Positions 39,001 to 51,000 of a stretch of 64,000 nt of DNA are shown piece by piece. Each line of letters opens with the position of its first letter. Within the stretch, counting starts at the first letter, position 1. Under the pieces are notes generated by a model. The model was not told the origin of the DNA, ran no database searches, and saw only the letters and a program-made list of their open reading frames with translations. The position numbers and the translations under genes are program-made. The stretch spans positions 51,694,339-51,758,338 of the forward strand of contig CM060974.1 in the NCBI GenBank assembly GCA_030765045.1, written 5' to 3'. The stretch comes from Tenodera sinensis (lineage: Eukaryota; Arthropoda; Insecta; Mantodea; Mantidae).

Positions 39001-42000
39001 AAAAATGTCAATTGGCATTCAGAAGATTACAGCAGAAGGCTGAAAAAGGGAGGAACAAGGTGAAGAGATTCGTCAGGAAATGGTCCCCACAAATTGGAGA
39101 AAAGGTGCTCTTAAAAAGCCACAAAGCATCCAAGGCATCTGAGAAGAGATCTGGGAAGATGGAACTATTGTATACTGGACCACTGGTCATAACAAAACAG
39201 CTGGGTGACCACACATATGAGCTACAGAATACAAATGGCAAGTTGGTAGGAAGATACCACAAAAATAAATTGAAGCCATACAAAGAAAGAGCCAAATAGC
39301 CTTTGTCAACAAATGTGTAAGGCAGGAGTAGTGGAGATGAAAGAAAGATAACAATTTTTGATGGGTTACTTATAGAAAATTATATTCAAAATAGGATTAC
39401 AACAAGGAAGAAAATCAACATAGTCATTGGCTATATCGACCACAAAGAGCATTGTCAACAAAGACAGATGAGGACACTGATTGTCATTAAATAAATGAAT
39501 CATAGCGACGGAAGATAATATGTTTTTGACATAAGGATGTCAGGGACAAAAATAAAAATGAATTGATTATGATGAAAAAGATATAATATTTCGACACAAA
39601 GATGTCGAGGGTAAATGGAGAAGAAAAATAATACAATTACAGAATAATTGTAAGTATAGAAGTTTTCTCTTATAGAAATAAGAGACAAAGAGATGACAAT
39701 TAGTGAAATGAGGAAAACTATAACCAGAAAAACAATGCCCATGAATTAAGATGAATATAGCCAATGCTAAGCTCGAAGAAATGTTGAACCAAACAACAAT
39801 GAATAATAACCCAATCAAGAAAATTAGTACCATTAGTAACATCAGAGTTTAAGAACCGACTCAACAACCTGCCTATACATGAGCTTATAAGACAAAGAAG
39901 GCAAAGAACTGAATAAAATATTGCCATAAACATGATCATAATCATTAGCTCAAAATTTGTATCCTGTTTTTCTCTCCTCATAGCAAAGAATACAAGTCAA
40001 AAACTACATGAAACACTTAAATTGTATTTGTGTCAATGTCAAATGTACAATAACTGAGTATGTGTTGTATAAGAACTGAATATGTGTTGTACAATAACTG
40101 AATATGTATTGTATGATAACTGGATATATTGTGTAATAACTGAATATGTTGAGTAATAACCAAATATGTTATGCAAAAACTGAATATGTATTGTGTAATA
40201 ACTGAATATGTATTGCATAATAACAGAACATATGTGATGTGATAGCAGGATATATTGTGCAATAACTGAATATGTATTGTGTAATAATTGGACATGTTGT
40301 GTAGTAATCAAATGTGTTGTACAACAACTGAATATGTATTGTATAATGACAGAAGGTGTGTTGTATAATAACAACATATATGGTATGATAACTGGGTATA
40401 TTGTACAAGAACTGAATATGTATTGCATAATAATTGGACATATTGTGTAATAACTAAATATGTTGTGCAATAACTGGATATGTATTGTATAATAACCAAA
40501 TGCATTGTGTAGTAACCGAATATGTGAAACTTATAAAGACATGTTGTATTATGTCAAAACAAAGGACAAAGACAAACAGTGAAGAAGACTGTAAAGAAAA
40601 AAAAAAAAAAAAAATATATTGTACAAAGTGATTGAATCATAGAAGTAGGGAGAAGTATTGTATTGTGTTTCAAGATTGTAAATAAGGTGACAATTTGAAA
40701 AACAAAACAAGGGGCATATGAGACAGAATATTGACTAATAGAAAATTGTTCATGTAAATATTTTTATAAGAGTATGTAAATTTTTAATTTATATAATTTG
40801 GGTGTATTAGGGACTTATTTCTTTTAATATTCAATATCCAATGTCTTGCCGTCACTTTGAGTTCGACCAATGAGAACTGTTGCGCGGATGAATACATAAG
40901 AATGGCGGTGTTGCGTCATAGGGACGCCAAAGGACTAGTTTATTATTAGCGTCTGTGACTTCAAAATGTAAAGACGTATAATTGTTGATGGCGTGTGAAA
41001 ATGTGAATTACACAAACTTTTAACCGGCATGGACGCCATCCAATTTTAAAAGTTATTTACCAAGTGAAATAGTGATGTAAAGTGAATATAAAGAATAAAT
41101 GTGTTTATAATAAAAGTACGTTGAATTTATGCATTCCATTCCACGACCACATCCCCTGATGATAAAAGTGGCGTCTGCTCCAACAAACTTTACACCTTCT
41201 AGCAAAAACAGTGCTCCATTTGCTACCATATTCACGCTAATATGTGTTAAACATCATTTTATAATAAATCCCCGCCACAAAGGTATACATAGGTAAGGAC
41301 CAGGCATGTCACTGTTAGCTAGAAATAAGGAACATGAAGGTGTACATAGGTAAGGACCAGGCATGTTGTCAGGTGGAAATAAGGAACATGAAGGGGTACA
41401 TAGGTAAGGACCAGGCATGTCACTGTCAGGTAGAAATAAGGAACATGAAGGTGTACATAGGTAAGGACCAGGCATGTCACTGTCAGGTAGAAATAAGGAA
41501 CATGAAGGTGTACATAGGTAAGGACCAGGCATGTCACTGTCAGGTAGAAATAAGGAACATGAAGGTGTACATAGGTAAGGACCAGGCATGTCACTGTCAG
41601 GTAGAAATAAGGAACATGAAGGTGTACATAGGTAAGGACCAGGCATGTCACTGTCAGGTAGAAATAAGGAACATGAAGGTGTACATAGGTAAGGACCAGG
41701 CATGTTGTCAGGTAGAAATAAGGAACATGAAGGTGTACATAGGTAAGGACCAGGCATGTTGTCAGGTAGAAATAAGGAACATGAAGGTGTACATAGGTAA
41801 GGACCAGGCATGTCACTGTCAGGTAGAAATAAGGAACATGAAGGTGTACATAGGTAAGGACCAGGCATGTCACTGTCAGGTAGAAATAAGGAACATGAAG
41901 GTGTACATAGGTAAGGACCAGGCATGTCACTGTCAGGTAGAAATAAGGAACATGAAGGTGTACATAGGTAAGTACCAGGTATGTCACTGTCAGGTAGAAA

Positions 42001-45000
42001 TAAGGAACATGAAGGTGTACATAGGTAAGGACCAGGCATGTCACTGTCAGGTAGAAATAAGGAACATGAAGGTGTACATAGGTAAGGACCAGGCATGTCA
42101 CTGTCAGGTAGAAATAAGGAACATGAAGGTGTACATAGGTAAGGACCAGGCATGTCACTGTCAGGTAGAAATAAGGAACATGAAGGTGTACATAGGTAAG
42201 GACCAGGCGTGTCACTGTCAGGTAGAAATAAGGAACATGAAGGTGTACATAGGTAAGTACGGAGGCCTCAGGGGTCTCCGTCTAGGGGATATGTGAATAG
42301 CAACCACAAGGTACCCAAGCTGAGCAGAACATTACTTCCACTTACTGGTGTCTAGGGGATATGTGAATAGCAACCACAAGGTACCCAAGCTGAGCAGAAC
42401 ATTACTTCCACTTACTGGTGTCTAGGGGATATGTGAATAGCAACCACAAGGTACCCAAGCGTAGCAGAACATTACTTCCACTTACTGGTGTCTAGGGGAT
42501 ATGTGAATGGCGACCACAAGGTACCCAAGCTGTGCAGAACATTACTTCCACTTAATGGTGTCTAGGGGATATGTGGATAGTACCACAAGGTACCCAAGCG
42601 TAGCAGAACATTACTTCCACTTACTGGTGTCTAGGGGATATGTGGATAGTACCACAAGGTACCCAAGCTGAGCAGAACATTACTTCCACTTACTGGTGTC
42701 TAGGGGATATGTGAATGGCGACCACAAGGTACCCAAGCTGAGCAGAACATTACTTCCACTTACTGGTGTCTAGGGGATATGTGAATAGCAACCACAAGGT
42801 ACCCAAGCGTAGCAGAACATTACTTCCACTTACTGGTGTCTAGGGGATATGTGAATAGCAACCACAAGGTACCCAAGCTGTGCAGAACATTACTTCCACT
42901 TAATGGTGTCTAGGGGATATGTGGATAGTACCACAAGGTACCCAAGCTGAGCAGAACATTATTACTGGTGTCTAGGGGATATGTGGATAGTACCACAAGG
43001 TACCCAAGCTGAGCAGAACATTACTTCCACTTACTGGTGTCTAGGGGATATGTGAATAGCAACCACAAGGTACCCAAGCTGTGCAGAACATTACTTCCAC
43101 TTAATGGTGTCTAGGGGATATGTGGATAGTACCACAAGGTACCCAAGCTGAGCAGAACATTTTTAGTGGTGTCTAGGGGATATGTGGATAGTACCACAAG
43201 GTACCCAAGCTGAGCAGAACATTACTTCCACTTACTGGTGTCTAGGGGATATGTGAATAGCAACCACAAGGTACCCAAGCTGAGCAGAACATTACTTCCA
43301 CTTACTGGTGTCTAGGGGATATGTGAATAGCAACCACAAGGTACCCAAGCTGAGCAGAACATTACTTCCACTTACTGGTGTCTAGGGGATATGTGGATAG
43401 GGACCACAAGGTACCCAAGCTGAGCAGAACATTACTTCCACTTAATGGTGTCTAGGGGATATGTGGATAGTACCACAAGGTACCCAAGCTGAGCAGAACA
43501 TTACTTCCACTTAATGGTGTCTAGGGGATATGTGGATAGCGACCACAAGGTACCCAAGCTGAGCAGAACATTACTTCCACTTACTGGTGTTTTGCTCCTC
43601 ACTGTAACTTTTCTATCTGACCTTACCTTGGTCATCTCTTGTTCTCTTCCGACCCCGATGCTATTAGGGTTCCTGAGGGCTAGGGAGTCTTTATTTTTCC
43701 AACCTCTCCATTTCTCTAATTTCTCTATAAAATCTTATCCCCTAACATGCTGACCTGTCATGGCATGTAATATGTCCTCTGATTGGTAATCAGAGGATAT
43801 GGTTGGTGAATTTATTTTGATAATTCTCCCGGTCAGGTCGGTGAGACCCGTAAGCCAACGACAGGTGTGGTCCTCCAGACATTCTGGGGGTTGTGAGAGA
43901 GCGATGTGACCGCCAAAACATAAAAATATGGTGCTCTCTAAAAAGCGGTTACTATTACTGCTATTGCTCTCTTCAATATCATTGTGAAAAATATTGGAGA
44001 GCAAGAGGATTAATGACTTCATTGTCAGAAATCCAGCATTAGCTAACAACAACAACATAGGTAAGTACCAGGCGTGTTGTCAGGTAGAAATAAGGGACCA
44101 TGCTGAGCTTCTTGCAGTAAGTGCTTGACTTCTGAATATTCTACTATGTATAGTAAGTAGGGGAAGTATTGCATGCAACCCAAAACTTCTCTATCAAGAC
44201 TTCACCAGAACTATATGTTTTGAGGTACCTGAATCCAAAAAAGCATTTTTAGAAAAAGGTCTGTCTGCGTGCATGTCTTGTCTGTCTGTGAGCCACATTA
44301 ACTCAAAAACGAAAAGTTCATTAGAAACCAAGGTTTGTGTTTAAGTATAATATCTTTTAAGAATGTGACACAAAATTTTTGAAGAAAATCCCTCTACCCT
44401 AAGCTAACCTTTACATGGAAAATTTTGATTTTGTTAAAAATGGCTATAGTGTTTGATTAAAATGCCATATGTTTATATATTTTTATGAAAAATGAAATGT
44501 ATCTTTGAATTTTGTGACTGTAGCTCATGAAGTCCTGCTTACTCTGGATGACTTTTGCAGAACTCCGAAACTATAAGAGATAGACCAAATCTTACTGTAC
44601 AGAAATGTAGATCTTGCTAAAATACAGAATCTGTTGTTGTTAGCTAATGCTGGATTTCTGACAATGAAGTCATTAATCCTCTTGCTCTCCAATATTTTTC
44701 ACAATGATATTGAAGAGAACAATAGCAGTAATAGTAACCGTTTTTTAGAGAGCACCCTATTTTTATGTTTTGGCGGTCACATCGCTCTCTCACAAGCCCC
44801 AGAATGTCTGGAGGACCACACCTGTCGTTGGTTTACGGGTCTCACCGACCTGATCGGGAGAGTTATCAAAATAAATTCACCGACCATATCCTCTGATTAC
44901 CAATCAGAGGACGTATTACATGCCATGACAGGTCAGCATGTTGGGGTTAAGATTTTATAGAGAAATGGAGAGGTTGGAAAAATAAAGACTCCCTAGCCCT

Positions 45001-48000
45001 CGGGAATCCTAATAGCATGTGGCCAGAAGAGAACAAGAGATGACCAAGGTAAGGTCAGATAGAAAAGTTAGAGAATCTATGTTCAAATAAATTTTTTTCT
45101 AGAGTGAACCATTTTGGATATGTTCCTTGTTATTTGTATCAGTTTCGGAAAACTTCAACTTTCGTCAAATGGAACATCGTTATTCATTTTTTTATGTTCA
45201 CCGTGCAAAGAGAATGGAATCTGAAAGTTTTAAAAGATTTGATTATCGCTCAAAGCCTACTGTATTCCCATATTCCCCTTGTACCTACAAGGAAATAAAC
45301 AATAAGATAATTTGTACAAATGTTTATCTCAACTAACACGAAGAAGATATAGGAATAAGAGTTTGTAAGAATGGCTAGTACAAGAGTAGAGAAAGTCATG
45401 TGAGTACAACACAACAGATTTTTATTAGGTATTGTTTTCACTTCATTAAGAACTTTATCAAAAGTAATAATGCATGATTTTAATATAACATTTTTCTAAA
45501 AAGGAGAAAATTCCAAATTATAAAAAGTCTGGCATTTATCAGATTAGCTGTTTGGATTGTGACAAGGTTTACAGTGGTAAAACAAAATGCCATTTGGAAA
45601 CCAGAATGGACCATTTTAGAAATACCAAGTATACACAGATAAATAAATTGGCTATGGCACATCATTTTTGGTCATTTAATCATGAAATAAATCCTGAGGC
45701 TAAATTATTAAAACAATTAAATGGACCCACAGATTTAATGGTTTGGGAAAAAATATTCATTTTAAGAAACAGGGAGCATGTTATGAATTTTGAAATAGGA
45801 GCAATCGATTCTGTTAGTAAATTTGTTTTGCGACCAGAGGTTGATAGTGATATCATTGCTTGCATGTAACAGAGCAAGGTTGTACCAAGGTCAGTTGCCT
45901 TGACAATGTCATTGAGATATGATGAAACTATAGTTGCTGTTTCTATAACTTACTCCATATATTTGAGATAGCAAAGCCTGTGGTCTCTACATTGGTAGAG
46001 TTATATGTTGTAAGTTTAGATGGAAACTGTACTTTATACTGCAGTGTGTGTAATTGTCCTTATGTTGCTAAATGGAAAGTGTTTGTTGTTTTCTAGGACC
46101 AAAAGCTGTGAGTTACATAGACTTTGTAACGGAGGGCTGGAGAAGATTAGGCAACAATGAACGTCACAAAGAGAAAACTCTGCACGTCAGAGAAATGAAA
46201 CTCAAACCAACATTGTTGGAAAATCAGGTAACAAAAACAACATATGAAGTGTGATCAAATGGTTTCCAGAATGACTTTGTCACTGAGTTATCTTTAATTA
46301 TTAATCTAACATTGGAGTTTATATTCCTTTAAAATGAAGATTTTTATATTACTACAATGCTTTAGTTTTTACACATTGTCAGCTTGCTTACTGTTTTCTA
46401 TCCCAGCTACTCACGTGCTAAAGTCGGTGATATGTGTGCCTCTTCATCACAGTCTAAAGTGTTGAGCCATTTTTGTTTGACACATTGAATATAAAATATT
46501 TACCAAATGTAGAGATGGGACCTCGATACCTTGATACTCGTTGGTATAGAAGTAGGTCATAATACTTTGAGATAAACCTTCAATACTTTAAAATGTTTAA
46601 GTTTTGCATTACTGAAAGTTGTTGCGTTTAACTTTTTCTTATAAAAGCACTACAATGGTGATTATGAAAATATGCTTTATAATATTAATAACTTAAAATC
46701 CACAATATTTACAGATGCGTGCAACTATTATATTAAAACATATCCTTTTAAAGTATTTTACAAAGTAGGATAAAGCTTATTTCTTGAAAGCAGCATGGGG
46801 AAGTATGGCCAAAATTTGTAATAGTTATGTGAGCATGATTGCTGTTTGTTTGTGTTACAGTTTTTATTATATTCCACACTGTTTAGTGATATGGGTTGAG
46901 GAGAAAAGTATAAGGTAGAGGTCTGTATGGGCTCAGACGTAATATGTCCCCCTTGCCCCTTATAAGCAACATTTTGGATATTACATTCACAAGCTGAGCA
47001 GAACATTGCTTCCACTTACTGGTGTTTTGCTCCTCACTGTAACTTTTCTATCTGACCATACCTTGGTCATCTCTTGTTCTCTTCCGACCCCGATGCTATT
47101 AGGGTTCCTGAGGGCTAGGGGTCTTTATTTTTCCAATCTCTCCATTTCTATAAAATATTAACCCTTAACATACTGACCTGTCATGGCATGTAATACGTTC
47201 TCTGATTGGTAATCAGAGGATATAGTCGGTGAATTTATTTTGTTAATTCTCCCGGTCAGGTCGGTGAGACCTGTAAACCAATTGCAGGTGTGGTCCTCCA
47301 GACATTCTGGGGGGTTGTGAGAGAGCGATGTGACCGCCAAAACAAAAATATGGTGCTCTCTAAAAAACGGTTACTATTACTGCAATTGCTCTCTTCAATA
47401 TCATTGTGAAAAGTATTGGAGAGCAAGAGGATTGATGACTTCATTGTCAGAAATCCAGCATTAGTTAACAACAATTATTACTCCAGCATTACATAGGGCA
47501 CTCTCTTCCGATAAACATGAGAAGTCACATAACTTGCTGTGACCTTGCAGTGCAGAGATGGAAGTTCTCAAGTGAACCAGTGTTTCGTATCTGCTACGTT
47601 AGGAACAAATATCAAATTTGGTAATACTGCAGCAGAAGTCCATGAAATGTTAAGAACAGCTTATGAGGAGGAAATAATGGGCAACACAAAAGTATTCAAG
47701 TACTTTTCAAAATTTAAAAGTGGTATGAAATCAGTTAAGTATTCAGACCGTTCGAGCCAACCTTCTTCTATCAAAACTGATGAAAATATTAATCAGGTGA
47801 GGGAAGTGGTATTAAATAATAGGCGTTTTACAATAAATAATAGAATAAATGTGCAAAAGTTGTGCATGTTACATAGATATCACACCTTGTTCGTCATATT
47901 TCGGTGTTCACATTGTTTATTGTTTACGGGGTTCCACCAGTGATTTTACTTGTTTTGCACAGTTGGTCACACAGTTGCTGCCGGGGTCATGGTGGTATCC

Positions 48001-51000
48001 ATGCACTGCTATTGAGTGTCGGAGTTGTTGATTTGTGTTGGTCCACGACCTGTTTGTCATGGCTTCTGTCCAGCCAGATATCCCTTCTCTTCTCTCTTTC
48101 ATGTTGGTGGATGGGAGCCTCATATGCAGGGTTCCCTGGCGAGTTCATGTACTAGCCTTGACTTTGTGTGTTTTGAAACACCTAGGGCAGTTTTTAAGAA
48201 GCATGATTCAACTGCTTCCAGAGTCCTTAGGTCTTGTAGACTCAACTTTTCCCAAATGAGATCTATTCCATAAGTTGCGATGGGAACTATTTTTGTGGTG
48301 GCCATAGCGGTTTTCAGTGACTGCCTTGATGTCAAACATGACTTTTGAGGCTGCTGCTACTTGAGATTTTACATGTATTTGAAATGATCTGGGAGTGGTT
48401 TACAGAGTCAGTCCCAGATATTTCAAGCTAATGACTGTCAAAAGAGGTTCCGTCCCCAGATATATTCTCTCCTCCACAGCTTCTCGACCTCCATTGCGGA
48501 ATGTCATCTTTACGGTTTTTCCCGTGTTAATTTCCATTCTGTTCTCCTGCGCCCACTTCTCCAGTTAGTTCGTTGCTCTTGCTAGGTTGAGTCTGGAGTT
48601 TGATCCGATGACCATGTCGTCCGCATATATGTAGATTTTGACGTACTTTCGTTCCTTGTCTTATCATCTGTACAACACCCTATGTTGTTAGCTAATGCTG
48701 GATTTTTCTGACAATGAAGTCATTAATCCTCTTGCTCTCTAATGGATGCGGCAGGGTGCTAGAAATGGCCGGGCATATTTGAAGGTGGTGTTGATCCATT
48801 TCCTCTTGCAGATCACATAGAGGACAGAGTGGTGAAGAATATATCCCAATTCTGTTTAAATGTTTTGCCAGACAATCATGTCCTGTAATCAACCTGAAGG
48901 TCACAACTGCTGTTTTTCGAGGATACTCAGGAATTACTGTTTGAATGTTTGGTAGTTCCCATCTTTTATTCTTTGATTTTTTATAGTAATATTTTGCAAT
49001 AATTTTTTTGAATTCAGAGTTGACTAATCTTTTAACTGCATAAAATGGTAGATTAACTATTGATTTCTGCACATTGCCTGTACCCTTTTTTGCAAGAAAA
49101 TCAGCTTTCTCATGACCACTCAGTCCAGAGTGAGCTGGTATCCATTGGAAGACTAGGTGTTTTTGAAGTGCGGTTAGATGGGTTAGGATTTTCCAACATT
49201 TTATAATTGTTTGGTTTTTTGGTGATAACTTGGAAGTAATTGCTATAATTGCTGCCCTGGAATCTGAGAGAATAACTGCTTGCTGAAAATGTGAAATTCT
49301 ATACAAAAGATGTTGTAGGGCCATTCGAATTGCTTCAATTTCTCCATCAAAGTTTGTAGTTCCATAACTTAAAGATTTGTAATATGAAAAGAGGTGACAT
49401 GTGACTCCAGCACCTGCTCCATCTAGGTTTGATATCAATGATCCATCAGTATAAATATGGAGCCATTCATGTTCTGGAAATCTAGTATGGATTGTCTCTA
49501 ATGCCAATAATTTTAGAACACTAGTTGAAGTATCACTTTTCTTAACTTCTTCTGTCAGGTGTAAATAATATGTGATGTCTAATGTTTGTGTCGGATTGAC
49601 TTTAGATATGAAGTTTTCCTTTGAATTAGGAAAGTATACATTCTTCTTGATGATGGCAATATTGAAAATTAGAGGGCTTAGTGTGTCCTGTTGGTTTGAG
49701 TTATCGTTTTCGACGTACTTATGTTGTCTGTGATCTGATTGAAGTTGGCCGTCCGTCAGCATGTTATGGATCAATTTTATCCTTCCCTGTTATTGATTTG
49801 AGATTAGTATGTGTCTGTTAAGTTTATTGAAAGCCTTGGTACAATCTACCAAGACTGCGTGGAATTTTCCTTGAAGGTGTCTTAGTGCGTCCTCTAGGTT
49901 GTTTAATGGCGTGTAGCGAGCTGCTGTCTTTCTGGAATCCAAATTGTTCTTCCTGGATCTTCGGGTCTACTTTTTCAGAGATTCACTTTTTGATAGCGCT
50001 TGTTAGTATCTTCAATATGCATTTTTCCAGGGCAATTCCCCTGTAAGAGTTCAGATTCCTTAGGTTGCCTTTCCCCTTAAATAGCATCTTTATTGTTGAT
50101 GTCCTCCATATTTGTGGCATGTTACCCTCTTTGCATTGTTATGTAGTACTAGCTATGAAGACTCATATTTCCTCTGGGCATCATGCAGAACAAGTCGTAT
50201 CATTGAACTCCATTTTTTAAGCTTGTTGAAATATTTATTTGCACCTTCGTAAAGTAATTCAATTGAGTCATAATACAATCTCAATACTTCTCTTTCACTG
50301 CTTCATGCGTAATGGCACGTCTGAAATTATATATCATATGATTCAGTGAAATGTCGCTAAACACTGTGTCTAACTTCTTATTACACGTTGATTTAAGAGT
50401 ATAGTAGTATATAATACACCATGTTTCAATTTCTCAGAATATTGCTAACAAATATGTTGTTGTTAGCTAATGCTGGATTTCTGACAATGAAGTCATTAAT
50501 CCTCTTACTCTCCAATATTTTTCAATAAATATTGAAGAGACTTAGCAGTAAATGTAACTGCTTTTTAGAGAGCACCATATTTTTATGTTTTGGCGGTCAC
50601 ATCACTCTCTCACAACCCCCAGAATGTCTGGAGGACCACACCTGTCGTTGGTTTATGGGTCTCACCGACCTGACCGGGAGACTTATCAAAATAAATTCAC
50701 CGACCATATCCTTTGACTACCAATCAGAGGACGTATTACATGCCATGACAGGTCAGCATGTTAGGGGTTAAGGTTTTATAGAGAAATTAGAGAAATGGAG
50801 AGGTTGGAAAAATAAAGACTCCCTAGCCCTCAGGAACCCTAATAGCATCGGGGTCGGAAGAGAACAAGAGATGACCAAGGTAAGGTCAGATAGAAAAGTT
50901 ACAGTGAGGAGCAAAACACCAGTAAGTGGAAGTAATGTTCTGCTCAGCTTGGGTACCTTGTGGTCGCTATTCACATATCCCCTAGACGGAGACCCCTGAG

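Larger units (their letters stand above)
32951..41279 (+). mobile_element. Element D: full-length Ty3/gypsy LTR retrotransposon
   Basis: 8329 bp inserted in the AGK donor array, flanked by a 4-bp AAGG duplication (32947-32950, 41280-41283). Both LTRs are 561 bp, begin TGAGACAG and end CCGCCACA, and by eye differ at one position (CCTTTTAG against CCTTCTAG), so the insertion is very recent. Domain order is gag, then protease, RT, RNase H and integrase, as in Ty3/gypsy. There is no env-like frame. Both main reading frames are open, making it a candidate active, autonomous element, in the sense orientation of AGK intron 6. Confidence 0.95.

Noticed and set aside
32951..41279. Endogenous retrovirus with an envelope
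   Set aside because: Nothing resembling a signal peptide, surface unit or transmembrane protein lies between pol and the 3' LTR on the sense strand.
42280..43592. CRISPR-like regular repeat
   Set aside because: Units are contiguous 68-70-bp monomers with no unique spacers, in a eukaryotic retroelement.
43735..44058. A 107-codon frame conserved in four places (NAGFLTMKSLILLLSN...)
   Set aside because: It is the antisense of element M's body and LINE tail; the conservation follows from copy similarity.
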